A stretch of 64,000 bases of DNA from Lunularia cruciata (lineage: Eukaryota; Streptophyta; Marchantiopsida; Lunulariales; Lunulariaceae): contig OX419760.1 in the NCBI GenBank assembly GCA_948567375.1, positions 22,382,001 to 22,446,000 of the forward strand, written 5' to 3'. The notes beneath the pieces were generated by a model that saw nothing but the letters and a program-made list of their open reading frames with translations, was not told the origin of the DNA and made no database searches. A program made the translations under genes and the position numbers. Of this stretch, positions 1 through 10,119 are shown one piece after another. Numbering within the stretch: position 1 is the first letter of the stretch; the number at the start of each line of letters is the position of its first letter.

Positions 1-210
1 GAGCGCTGACTGCGTTGCTTACGACCCGGTTTGTGTCCCGGTTATCATTTCTCATATAGACTCCATTTGGGGCTTAGCCCCATTCTACCTATTTTGTCTC
101 ACGGCTTCCCATCCTTCGTGTTTTCTACGCGATCGCCCTTTCCCGTTATCATTTCCGTTTGCATGTTCTAAAGGTGAAAGGTCCAGACCCTGCTTCCGCA
201 CGCAGGGTCC
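1..210. other. Left edge, no gene recognised; small hairpin
   Basis: I see no recognisable coding sequence here. Positions 186-193 and 202-209 form a perfect 8-bp inverted repeat around an 8-base loop. In a plant nuclear context this is probably incidental. The base composition is like the genic flanks and unlike the AT-rich mobile DNA that starts near 3500. Confidence 0.4.
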
Positions 211-558
211 TTATTGATATTGATGCAGTCGGCCAGATTTATATCTCAAATGACGGAAAGAGTGTGGTACTTCCCCACCGTAGTGTAATCTATAGAATTG
301 AGCTGAGGTGAGCTCTGGACAGGGAAAGTAACAGGGAGGAGGAGGCCTTTGAGTTCCGGTCTGTACGTTGACATAGTCAAAACGTACGACCGAAACTGCA
401 ACCTTAAGAATGGAACTTGTCAACGTGTAATCCGAATCATATCCATACTTTAATTCATGATCTTTAAGAGGATCACCCAATCTCCGGCCGTGTCGGCCTT
501 TACTATTCCCCTGCCCCGGAGATCCAACTGAAGCACGATCTTTCTGTTGATTTGCCAA
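211..558 (-). CDS. Unassigned open reading frame, possible exon
   Basis: An open frame of 115 codons on the minus strand, in DNA of genic composition. The first half is hydrophilic and rich in Gly, Lys and Arg. The second half has a Pro-rich stretch. I recognise no domain, signal peptide or membrane segment. A possible splice donor and acceptor lie inside it, so if it is real it may be part of a spliced exon rather than a complete gene. It lies downstream of the chitinase on the same strand, with about 470 bp between them. It could equally be a chance frame; length is the only support. Confidence 0.15.
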   Translation of the reverse strand: MANQQKDRASVGSPGQGNSKGRHGRRLGDPLKDHELKYGYDSDYTLTSSILKVAVSVVRFDYVNVQTGTQRPPPPCYFPCPELTSAQFYRLHYGGEVPHSFRHLRYKSGRLHQYQ

Positions 559-805
559 CTACGCTACAACTAACTACGCTTTTTATTTTTAATCAGCCAT
601 GGATGTGCGCAGGATCAATCGTGACATATGCGACAGCAAACTTACCGACATATCTCACCAGATTGGCCCTGTCAGGCTTCGAATAAGCTTTGCGGAAACT
701 AACATTTGAAACTGATGGCATTCAAGAGAAATAGGTAAAGATTTGCTCGGATGTTACAAGCCAGTGCGGTCCATTCTTCCAAAGAAACTGACTCCACTGC
801 TGAAC

Positions 806-811
806 TTTATT
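806..811 (-). terminator. Possible polyadenylation signal of the chitinase
   Basis: The minus strand reads AATAAA here, about 217 bp after the chitinase stop codon (1028-1030). That is a plausible 3' UTR length. The hexamer alone is weak evidence. Confidence 0.3.
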
Positions 812-1027
812 GTAGCAATGTCAACTTTTAACAACCACAAGGACAATCAAAGTTTCTCTAGCTGTAGGGAAGCTTTGACATGACATGTCCGGTTCCTTTC
901 CTGGTCGAGATAAAGCTGATCAAAGGCTCGGACTGGGTTTACCAGTCCTCATCACAAATTTCAGTAATCTTCAATATTCATGATCAACTAAATCGTTAAA
1001 TTTCTTTGTACTGGCTTCAGTTGAAAG

Positions 1028-2329
1028 TCACCCGTAAGGTGTCATTTTGTCACAATTCAGATAAGGACCATCGAAGGTCTTCAGTAAAGCGGTGCGCTCC
1101 TTAAAGTATGTAACACGGTTAGTGGCCTGCTGTGTGACCTTCCCACATTCAATTCCTCCGTTTATAATCAGAATGGTCATGCCAAATCCGGGATACCTGC
1201 CAGCTTTCTTATCTGCCTGGCTTGGCTTCCACTTCCCGACCAGAACATCATGAACTGAGGGAATACCACCTTCGCGTTTCTTGGTCCAGAACCAAAGAGC
1301 AGTTTTGAAGGCTAGGACGGGATCCTGAGCAACGAGATCCGGCTGTGCCAAAATATCAGTGCCGATATCTTTCGCTGCGGGACCGTAGTTGAAGTTCCTG
1401 AAAGCGTAGACATGTCAGTTAATATTGTTTCCGTAGAATATTGACTTCAAGACTCAAATTAAACATGGCACACTCCTTTTCGGCAGGGTAAAAAGCGAAT
1501 CGACGGAAATAGTTTCCTTGAAGCGAATGCAGAATGGGAACTCTCAGTTACAATTAAGGGAAAGCGGTCCCCATACTCCCTACAGAGTACGGCTTGGAAC
1601 GACAGAAATTACTTTAGTATTCACTATGGACAGATTTATCAAGCAACCGAAATTTGTGCTCACCAGCTTAGCTGAATTGGGCCGCGTCCGAAGTACTTCT
1701 GTCCTGGAGCACACGGGTATTGGGTGTCTGTGGTATCGCAGTAAGTGTTGGACTGATCAATTTCCCTTATGTATACCAGCCCTGTATTGGCAAATCAGTT
1801 AGTCAGAGGAGTTAGGCGTGCAAGGAGAATCACAATGTACAAGCAGTCGGATTGGAGATGTGGATATAAACTGTAAGTTGTTTGCCAAAGTAAGGCTGAT
1901 GTGTTCACCTGCAGTTTCCTGTTGTAGGTGGGCGGCGAATGCAGCTATCTCTCTCAACCGTACTAATTTCGGCCCTTCAGTTCCAAATTTCTTGAACTGG
2001 TTGCCAGCCAAAATCAGTGCATTGTAGGTGTAGAACCTGTTCCGATCTGGAAATAGCGTTTCGAATAGTGATTCACTCAAGACCTTGTCCAGCCCACTCG
2101 TGCTCACGGCTGGGGGACTAGGTGGTGCAGGTGGAGCACCACATTGAGACTGGCACCCAGTACCACAGTAATCACTGGTGGTACCGCAGAATCCAAATTG
2201 ACTGCAACAAAGACCGTCGCTACACAAAGTGTCATTCACATCCCTGCCGCAGGTTTGAGCTACTGCAGAATGCAGCGTAGATACAACTAGTACTAGCAAG
2301 GCCACCCATGTCGTTAGGCGTTTCCCCAT
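1028..2329 (-). CDS. Secreted family 19 chitinase with hevein domain
   Basis: Endochitinase that cleaves beta-1,4-linked N-acetylglucosamine in chitin, normally outside the cell or in the vacuole as an antifungal defence protein. Three exons join in frame to 302 residues: 2329-1909, 1781-1664 and 1397-1028, all with GT..AG introns. Residues 1-24 are a signal peptide. Residues 27-63 are a hevein-type chitin-binding domain with all eight cysteines, followed by a short Pro-rich hinge (65-78) and the GH19 catalytic domain. Glu138, in the QET position of the family's HET motif, and Glu147 in YIRE match the acid/base pair. Only nine residues separate them, as in class IV enzymes that lack the loop found in class I. 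The splice inside the Trp codon before the NYNYG-type motif (here NFNYG, 181-185) is the usual GH19 position. An earlier in-frame Met (2401) would precede the signal peptide, so I chose Met at 2329. The gene looks intact. Confidence 0.93.
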
Positions 2330-2487
2330 TTGAGCGCTATGGTCGTTCAACTCGTTGGAGTTCTTATAATTGAGCTCTCCTGCTCGACCTGACTTCACCA
2401 ATGTAACTTATAAAATTGCCTGCTGCCCTTCTTGTTGCAAAAGGTCGTATAATGCTTTGCATGGAAATCAGAGAAGGGCAGCAGCAG

Positions 2488-2496
2488 CATATATAC
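2488..2496 (-). promoter_or_regulatory. TATA box of the chitinase gene
   Basis: The minus strand carries TATATA about 160 bp upstream of the chosen ATG. This would place transcription start near 2460 and give a 5' UTR of about 130 bases. No other strong TATA lies closer. Confidence 0.5.
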
Positions 2497-2499
2497 AAA

Positions 2500-3480
2500 G
2501 TTTGCGAGCATGTTCGGTTCTCCTCGCATCTGTGCACTGCTACTCGGACTTCCTTCTCTTTCTTCCTAGCTTTGTGCCAGTCAACACTGAGTGCTCATGA
2601 GGACCTACAGCTGACCTTCAGCCGGGTCTTACTCGTTCCCAGGATCACGACTCGGGCTAATCCTCCTGCTCCTTCTAGTGCGCTTCCCCCTCGCCCTCTC
2701 TGGGCTCCTATCTCCAGGCGAGGAGCTGCAGGGAATTCTCTTCAGAGCGTGAGGCCACCACAAGTTTAGAACCCGTCGAACGACCTCCTTCATTCACATC
2801 CGACTGAAACTCTTCTCGACCCCCGTGTCCACCCACGTCTTTAAAGCTTAACGAGCCCACAACCTTTCGCTTTCTAATCAATTAAACCAGGACTTCCAGA
2901 ATTCTCTATATATCTGATGAATATTAAACCGCTACCGGCTTAAAGCTCTTTGCAAGGAGGGAATACTGGTGACTATCTCTGTGTACTGAACATTCCACTC
3001 TTTTCTGATGAACTTTAGTTAGCAGAAAGATATGTGGGTTAGACCAGTCATATGTTTTAACCAATCGCAGGACTTGTGAACTAGTGTATAGCGCAGAGAG
3101 GAGACACGTTGTCATATCGTTAGTAGCTAGCATTGACCCCAAGAAGCTTATATGGAGATACATTAGCAGGATACGTAATCTGGGCAAGAAAGGATGTTGA
3201 AATTGTGAAGAATCTTACACCTGGAGAGCTAAGCCCAGGTAAAGCGACATTACCTCGAGACGGCGGCACTGTTTCCTGGAGGGAAATTGACTTAGGTTCA
3301 AGTCAATCAACAATTAAAAGTTGGGCGAACTCAAGTATCGAATTTCTTCGAGAACCACCGACAAATGGTGATCTTAAGTCGGCTGCTTTAAGTCTGCTGA
3401 TGAGCGATCCCATGAACGGGAGGAGAGGAGAAACGGGAGGGAGAAATGGGGAGAGAATATTCTAGAGTGTTAGAGAGCTT
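2500..3480. other. Upstream region, no gene recognised
   Basis: Genic-type composition. It contains an open frame of 110 codons on the plus strand at 3133-3465, hydrophilic and with a Gly/Arg-rich end, that I do not recognise. There is no domain, no clear splice partner and no start context that convinces me. The region probably includes the promoter of the chitinase and possibly part of another transcript. Confidence 0.35.
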
Positions 3481-4283
3481 ATCCGCTTACCTCACCTGAG
3501 TGAATAGTCTATTTAGTCCGACTTTCAATTTTGGTTCCATTTGTGCCTAGATTGAAGGCTATGATAATTGAGCAGAAAGTTATGAGTATTTCACATTAAG
3601 AGAATGATTACTTCACATTGAGAGCGGTGTGTTGGAGAATTTTCATTTCTAATCTCTTGGTATTCACTTGAGTTGCATGATAATTTAGTTCTAAAATGAG
3701 ATGGAAATTGAAAATTATAGAAGTTTATATTTTCAGGGTTTGGAGAGATGGTATTTCCTCATGTGAGTTGGGATGTGAGGGGAAGTGGTTTTGTAAGCAT
3801 GTGGAGATATCGAGAGGAGCATAATGTAATACAATCATTATTCTTGTGCTAGCCATGGCTATACTTCCCATGTGGGTGTGTTATTGGCGCCTTACCTTGC
3901 CAAGGGTAAAGACCCATGTGTGAAGGATGCACAAGGATTATGATTGGATCACTTGGGAAGCTCATGTGAGGCAAGTGATCACATAGACAGCAATGACACT
4001 CAAGATTACATATGTTTCTTCTATCCTTTCCTTGACCGTTCTAAGGATACCTATCGAGTCATGACAGTGGTTAGCATCTCAAGCGTGTTGTATTTTGGGG
4101 TTATTTGAGACTGATTTTCCATGTCCACATCTATTCCATATGCTACCCCGTACACTCCATGATGAGTTTAGAAAAGCTTTTTGTCTACCACTTGATTGTT
4201 TGGCATGTGATCCCTTGGATGAGTTAGCATGGTTCTTATTCCTCTTACTCCTTCGATGGTTCCTTCATTATGCTAAAGGGGGA
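3481..4283. other. AT-rich entry into the mobile-element region
   Basis: Composition changes near 3480 to AT-rich DNA with few CG dinucleotides. I recognise no coding domain. The last bases (4275-4283) are a purine run, AAAGGGGGA, directly against the start of the B-family LTR. This is where a polypurine tract would sit if a second B element once lay to the left. It could be chance. Confidence 0.3.
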
Positions 4284-4728
4284 TGTCATACCATTTGTAG
4301 CATTGTACCTAGATTGCTCGGACTCTAGAGTAGTGGTGTTGTTAGTCGGAAGTATTTTGGCAGTTACTCATAGACTACTTATGACGGTCAGATTTCATGT
4401 TTGGTGTATTGACTACATGGTGGGGCCTACTGTCACTTGCACCATTTGCACCGTCGGGTGTGCTATCAGCAAGACCATTAGGGTTAGAGACCTAGGTCAA
4501 GATCAAGGGGTATGCTTTTGAAGTGCAACTCCAGAGAGCTCACTTCTCTAATCTTGAGCGTTTGTGTTCCTGGCTATGGTGGACAAAGGCCAACGAGCAG
4601 CACCTGAAGTCTCTTAGGTAGAGTGGGTGTGGCTTGATTGTAATTAGTGCCCAATTGTTGGCAGATTATTGAGTGATAGGTCAAGTAGATGATTAAGTGT
4701 GATTTGAGTTGTGAACAAATTGATTACA
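4284..4728 (+). repeat. 5' LTR of B1 (core form, about 445 bp)
   Basis: Starts TGTCATACCA and ends GATTACA. It matches the 3' core at 26794-27224 over its whole length, and further copies at 31887-32337 (plus) and 33392-33840 (minus). The shared internal block starting CCTAGATTGCTCGGAC is the easiest to see. This copy lacks the about 115-bp block X that precedes the core in the 3' copies. The following leader starts TTAGAGAAGTG; I could not identify a primer-binding site. Confidence 0.75.
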
Positions 4729-6050
4729 TTAGAGAAGTGAAGTCAAAGGGAAATTGGGTGCAAGTGGTATCTCCAAGACTTATCAATCGTTGGTAGCTCA
4801 ATCGTTGTTCAAATTTGTATTGAGATGGATCGTGTGTAGATGCTCTTTTGAGTTGATGCAAATTTGGTAGTGAAGCAGACACTGTGTGGAACCGTTGGCC
4901 AAATTTCCCTCAAAAGAGAATGAATTTCAAATAATGGTGTTCGTTTTGAGCTTAGGAGGTGAAAGCAAGATCAATTTAGTGCAAATTGAGCTTGAAGTGC
5001 AACATTGAAGGTAGAGTTGTGAACCCACTCCCATGAATTTGTGATTTGGAGAATCTCATCCTTCTAATTTGACCTTAGTGGAGATTTAGTGGAGGATTTG
5101 GTAATCAGCCAACTCTAGGGATTTATGTTAGATTTTACATCAAATTTTGGTTTGAGTTGGAGGAGGTTTGCCAGATTTGGAGAGAGTTCAAAGTGGCAAG
5201 AAGAAAAGCTTCTTCTGGGTGTTTAGAGGCTTTGAGGCATATGGCTATGGGCTATGAGAGGCTACAAAGGCCTAGAAGGACCAACAAGCTAGCTTGTTGG
5301 CGTGAGGTTAGTTAGTTTATAGTTTTTGGTCATTTTTTTAGACTACAAAGGCTAGAAGGACCAGCAAGCCAATTTGTTGGCATGAGGCCAGCTAGTTTAG
5401 AGTAGTTTTTGGTCATTGTTTGGCAAAATCTATCCATCTTGCTAGATTTTGCGCAATAGGGTTTGAATCCTAGATCTCTAGACTGATGCACTAACCAACT
5501 GGTCCACCTTCTTTTGTTGTCCTAGTGATTGTTCCACTAATATCTATACACCTTTAGCTTTGGCTAGGAGAGACAATTTGATGTTATTCTTGGTGATCCT
5601 AGTAGCTTAGGAAGTAGACAACTCCTATTATGTTGAATGCCAAATGGTGGTAGAGTCAGTCCAATGTTGAGTAAAGAGATGGAGTGTTTTCATTTAGATT
5701 TTTTATGATTGGACCTCCATTCTTGGCTTCCTATTTGTGCACCATGTTTGTGTGAGGTGCCTTGACTTTAGAGCATTGGTGTTTTGGTGTGTTCTCAATA
5801 GTGAGACTAGAGTGATGAATAGTTAGACTACCTAAGTTTCTCTTTGGTGAGACAAGAAGTGTTGATCTACATACCATGAGAGTGCGTGCGTGTTGTAATG
5901 TTAGGTTATAGGTTGCCCTTTATCCTAGTGTAGTTTTTGTTGAACTACATTAGTGGGTGATGTTTGGTTGGTAGTGTTAGCACTTGATGGTGATTCTTGG
6001 TGGGGTATTAACGGTGGTTGCAGTTTACAATTTCTAGTTACTTTGTCACA
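4729..6050 (+). other. B1 untranslated leader
   Basis: Long non-coding leader between LTR and gag, also present in B3 at 32338-32555 and 41605-42997. Points of note: a tandem duplication of about 80 bp (units starting 5262 and 5343), a perfect 20-bp palindrome at 5281-5300 inside the first unit, and a tRNA-like sequence on the minus strand near 5455-5512. B3 has only one copy of the 80-bp unit but carries a different 349-bp duplication further on. Confidence 0.6.
5455..5512 (-). other. tRNA-like sequence in the B leader
   Basis: The minus strand reads like the D-arm to T-arm part of a tRNA: a box A-like CAGTTGGTTAGTGC and a box B-like GGATTCAAACCC at tRNA spacing. The same block is at 42050-42112 in B3, where box B reads GGTTCAAACCC. 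I see no acceptor stem, so this is not a tRNA gene. It could be a remnant of a tRNA-derived SINE carried in the leader. Confidence 0.35.
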
Positions 6051-7440
6051 ATGGAGTTCTTTGGGGATTCTAGAGGAGATAGCATTGCAGTATGAAATGG
6101 GTTTACTCGGAGTGGTGTTAGATATCATCTTGCATCTCAAGTCCCAATGAGAGAGGAGATTTACTCTAAGTTGGAATTTTTCCCAAGAGTTGATCTAGTT
6201 GTGAGTGCACTTGGTGTGTCCGCACCATTGTTGTGGGACATGGACAAGATTTGTGGGCTCTCCAAAGGCCCCAAGCATTACTCTAGTACAATGGGTACCA
6301 TTGAGTTGGATGACTTCATCCAAGAGTTTGATAGTTGGTGTGATCTATAGCAGATGTGGAACTCGGCTTTGTTCACACCCTTCGTGGCATGGAAGGGGTT
6401 GTTTCAACACATAGAAGGTCCACCAATGGACGACTATCATGCGTTCAAGAGAGCTCACTTGGAGGAGATTGATCTATGGAGACAGTAATAGTCTCCAAAC
6501 TATGTCTCCATCACTTTAGGCTCAATTTTTAGGGGTAGATTGGCAACACCCATGAGTTCTAGCTCTAGTAGTATCGGTGAATTTATTGGAGATGGTGCTA
6601 CTACAAGTGGAGGTACCACTACAAGAGGTGGTGTAGTATCCCATGGTGGAGTTCTTCCAATGTTTGAGGCAAACCTACCAAGGAGTGCAGACTAACAAGT
6701 TGAGGAGCTTGCAAGAGTTCCAATGGACTGTTGGAGAGAGCATATTTGAAGCATACACTCGCATAAGATGGCTGATCAGTTTTACTCAAGGAGTTACTGA
6801 GGTCTAAGTAGTCTTGTTTTGGTATGGGATACTAGATAAGAAGTTGCAATGTAAAGACTGTGATGCTACATTGTTACAAGCTACTTTTTCTACTTTGGTA
6901 AGTGGTCTTTATTTGAGCAAATTGGGCTCAAAATGGTGGAGGAGAGAGTGATGAAATTTGGATTTGGTAAGGAGAACTCATACACAATTGTTACTTCTTC
7001 CAGAGTGTAGTAGAGTACACCATGCCATGTTGGTTTTTTAGGACAAGGTGGACAGCTCAGATCTTATGGAGTGAGTGGATGGCCTAGTGTAGCTAGACCT
7101 TTACCTTCATTTTTGGGTTAGTAGTAACCAATGAGTGGTGGTGTTGCTTGTTGGACTTGTGGTGGACCTCACCACATGAGAGAGTGCACTTAGGGCAATG
7201 GACCTAATACCTCTAGTGCATCTCAGCCAACATAAAGATAATGTAACCATTGCCACAAATTTGGTCACTCTAGTGATTGATGCTTTGACCTACACTCAAA
7301 GTTACAATGTTGCAAGAGTGCTATGGCAAGTAATAAAGGAGCTCCAATTCATGGAGGACAAGGTGGTAGAGGTGGTGGTAGAGGATCCACACTTGGTAGG
7401 ACTGCAATACCTGCTCTTACTTTTGATATAGCCATGGCTA
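6051..7440 (+). pseudogene. B1 gag with two zinc knuckles (broken)
   Basis: Structural and nucleic-acid-binding protein of the element. It probably starts at the ATG near 6051 (MEFFGDSRGD), matched by a similar start at 42998 in B3. The middle part (6690-6960) contains a retrotransposon gag-like stretch, LRSLQEFQ..VGES..EAYTR, with a close counterpart in B2 at 41182-41400. Two CCHC-type knuckles follow. At 7149-7189 the spacing is CX2CX3HX4C, one residue short of the canonical form. At 7242-7283 it is canonical CX2CX4HX4C with a TGA in place of the residue before the last Cys (TGG to TGA). B2 shares the second knuckle and its stop. Several TAG codons break the frame. Confidence 0.65.
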
Positions 7441-7829
7441 CCTAGATTGAGCAATTGGAGCAAAGATTGGCTAGCATAGTCATAGCTCAGAGGAGATCAG
7501 ATTCAGGTGTTGAGACTTCCACCTCATATGTTGGTGATAGAGATGTCTTGGACTTCATGTGTGGAGCAGCATAGGTGGATGCATCTATCATAATGACTAG
7601 GAGTGCAGTACATGCTCCAAAGCCTAGAGGAGCATTAGTGGAGTTGGACCCACAAAGAGGAGAGGCTGATAGACATATCAAACTTTCCCAGTCAGGTTTA
7701 TGGTAGGCAACAACAGCTAAATTGGAGGAGTAGCCAGCCTTGAGCAAGTGCGGTTTACACCTAGAGTTATCTTATTGGATAACCAAAGGGGGATTTTTTG
7801 TTTTTTGGGACCTTTATGGAAGGTCTATA

Positions 7830-8200
7830 CACCATAGAAGGTCTTACTAGACTTTGGTGTGCAGCTCTTTATGTCGGGGAAGGTTGTAGTTGTTGGTCTG
7901 GAGTTAAGGAAGACCGATGTAGAGAGGTGTCCATTTCAGATCCAGACATCTCTAGGGCTGGTTCTACATAGTACATCACATGTGGAAAGCTTGTTGTTAT
8001 GATTCAGCCTGGTCATCCAATTGATAGCTCTATGGTGAGAGCTCAGGCCATTGCAACAATAGTTGAGTTATATGATGTGCTAGTTTGTGGAGCATTATTA
8101 TACCCCATGGGTTTCAATATTGAGTATCAGGAGGATGCAGCCTCCTATAGACAAGTTGGCAATCAGGTGAGGAATAAGTATGTCACCTACTAGTACGCTT
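7830..8200 (+). pseudogene. B1 aspartic protease domain (broken)
   Basis: Retrotransposon protease that would cut the polyprotein. The active-site strand reads LLDFGVQLFM, where D-S/T-G-A is usual. Asp is kept and Ser/Thr is lost. The stretch QPGHPIDSSMVRAQ and the later YDVLVCGALLYPMG continue the fold downstream. B2 has the same region at about 38850-39250, with Asp-Ser retained. It sits between gag and the methyltransferase domain. Confidence 0.55.
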
Positions 8201-8439
8201 TAGAGTGGTAGTCTTGGCTCAGTATAGTTTGAGACCATGGCGGCATTAGTTTGAGCTTTCAGTGGTTTTGCTACTTGGCCTAGTGACTTATTGGAAGAGA
8301 ATGCCCATGCAAAGGATACTCCATTACTAGAGGAAATCACTCAAATTTGATACATGAGTGGGATCATTCCACCCACCTTGGATTTTCCATGGTGGAGTTC
8401 AGAGGAGACATTGCAACAACATGCGCATCAGTTGGTGCA

Positions 8440-9660
8440 ACATGCTTGGAGTGGAGCCTTTGTACCACCAGAGGCCAAGGTGAGGATGAGCCTTTGGAGT
8501 TGATTACCTTGACTCCTTTGGACATCACACTCATTGCTTGGTAATATCCAATAGATGAAGTATGTATATTGGAGTTATTTGGTGAGATTAGCATTGGACT
8601 AGTTGCAATACTACAAGTGGATATACAAGTATAGAGGTACTTGTATATAGAGAGAGATGAGACTACTAGACAAGTCTCTCTATATCATGTGGCACACTTG
8701 GCCTATTGGTGTCTTGAGTTATTATCATTGTCATTAATCAAGGGTTACTAAAATACCCTACCAACAAACATTCCCTTGTTGGTGGCACACGATCTAGAGA
8801 GACATGGTCCTATTCATTTGGTGATTTCCAGATGGCCATGTTAGAGATATACATGTGTTGGCCAAGGTCTAGGTCTTTAGGATCTCCATTCTGGTGTGTT
8901 TGGGAGATGTTACATATACTACAACATCTCCAAGTTCATTAGTCTATTTCACCAGCTTACATTTTAGAGAACATTCCTTTGATGGGTGATTCTTGCACCT
9001 AAGGTGGTGGCAAGTACACATTAGGTCCATTCTTGGATGGGACTTGCCATGTTGTTGGATGCAACTTGAGTGGGATCACAAGCTCATCATCTTTGTCTTT
9101 AGTGGACAAACCTCTTACTCAAAGAGGTTCTACAACGTGCTTATGATGGGATTCAACAACTAGACCACCTCACTATTAATGACATCCTAGATATTGAGCT
9201 TCAAATCATATGACGGTAGTGGTTGATAGGTCACCTATGGTAGTGTTGAACCTAGTTGGATAGCCTTGAGCTACTTTTCCCACACTTATGAGTTTCTTAG
9301 GCTCTCCCATAAATTTCAAGAGGGAGGTCTTCGACTTGATTGAGACTCATAATTATAGTAGTTGGTACACCTCAATGTCGATGAGAGAGAGCAAAAATTG
9401 GGCTTTGCACTGGTATTATCGTTATTCCAATAGTATCAGAGGCATCTAGGAGTAAGATGTTAGGTCAGGCTATGGACCTTAATTTTTTGACCCGGATTGT
9501 AAGCCTTGGCTTGGCAGAGCAACATAGGATGCGCTTGATAGCCATCACCACTTGGACACTTGTGAGCTCTATGCCTATTGATACAATTCAGGCACATGTT
9601 GGGAGCAATGGACCGAGTGGACAAGCTATTCTTGGGACATAACCATTGGCTACTAGAGAG
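8440..9660 (+). pseudogene. B1 C5 cytosine DNA methyltransferase domain (broken)
   Basis: A domain of the family that transfers a methyl group from S-adenosylmethionine to carbon 5 of cytosine. Motifs occur in canonical order. Motif I, at 8566-8601, reads LELFGEISIG where FGGxGxG is usual. An acidic motif II-like strand, YIERDETTRQV, follows at about 8632-8670. Motif IV, at 8833-8844, has the catalytic Pro-Cys of the PCQ motif, with Gln as TAG, followed by a Gly-rich GQGLGL. Motif VI, at 8967-8990, is ENIPLMGD. The motif VIII region, at 9073-9114, is SQAH.....WTN, with the expected arginines read as His and Cys. Then come TINDILD, FPTLMSFLGSP, a DEREQKLGF segment near 9385 and motif X, LGQAMDLN, near 9460. 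Two or more frameshifts and several stops make it inactive. B2 retains motifs I, VI, VIII and X in the same order. Confidence 0.78.
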
Positions 9661-10119
9661 AGTGGTCTACTTGGAGTCCATCCATGTGAGCATGGTCTAC
9701 TTTAGCATGGTCTAAACACCCTTGGTCTACTTGGGATGTAGCTAGAGGACATATGGAGCTTGCAGCCAGAGTGGTGGGAGATTTTCACATGGAGATTGGG
9801 AGCTCTAGTGGTTCAAGGCATGATACAACTACTCCCAAGGACCTAATGTAGCAACTAGTCAGTACGTCTTCCACTCCTATATTAGTTATAGAGGATTACT
9901 TGGGAGCCAAATCTATGACCCAAGCTTACAAGAGAGGAAAGATAGAGAGTTTGGTGGTTCTTGAGGAGCTACACAAGTTGTTTTGCCTTCAATATGAAGG
10001 TTTTGGGTGCTCTGAAAGGACCTAGTATTTGGATTGAGTTAACTAGCAATACACTAATTTTCTTATGTCCTTATCAATGTAGTGATATGGAGAGAGCATT
10101 GATTTAGAGCCAAAGTAGA
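9661..10119 (+). other. B1 linker between methyltransferase and reverse transcriptase
   Basis: Decayed coding sequence of the polyprotein, with a counterpart in B2 at 36970-37560. It includes short imperfect repeats of a unit meaning roughly LLGVHP/HGLL (tggtctacttggagt, tggtctactt, ggtctacttgggatg) at 9662-9740. I recognise no domain. Confidence 0.4.

Noticed and set aside
186..209. Hairpin as a transcription terminator
   Set aside because: Stem-loop terminators are bacterial. This is plant nuclear DNA, and an 8-bp stem can occur by chance.
3133..3465. Plus-strand open frame of 110 codons as a gene
   Set aside because: No domain, no convincing start or splice partner. Kept only as a remark in the region entry.
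4275..4283. Polypurine tract showing that 4284-4728 is the 3' LTR of another B element to the left
   Set aside because: No B coding sequence was found at 3480-4275, and the leader and gag follow on the right. The run may be chance. Mentioned as a possibility only.
7198..7431. Open frame over the B1 zinc knuckle region as its own protein
   Set aside because: It is the wrong frame. The knuckle ligands are read in another frame, and the same shadow frame appears in B2.
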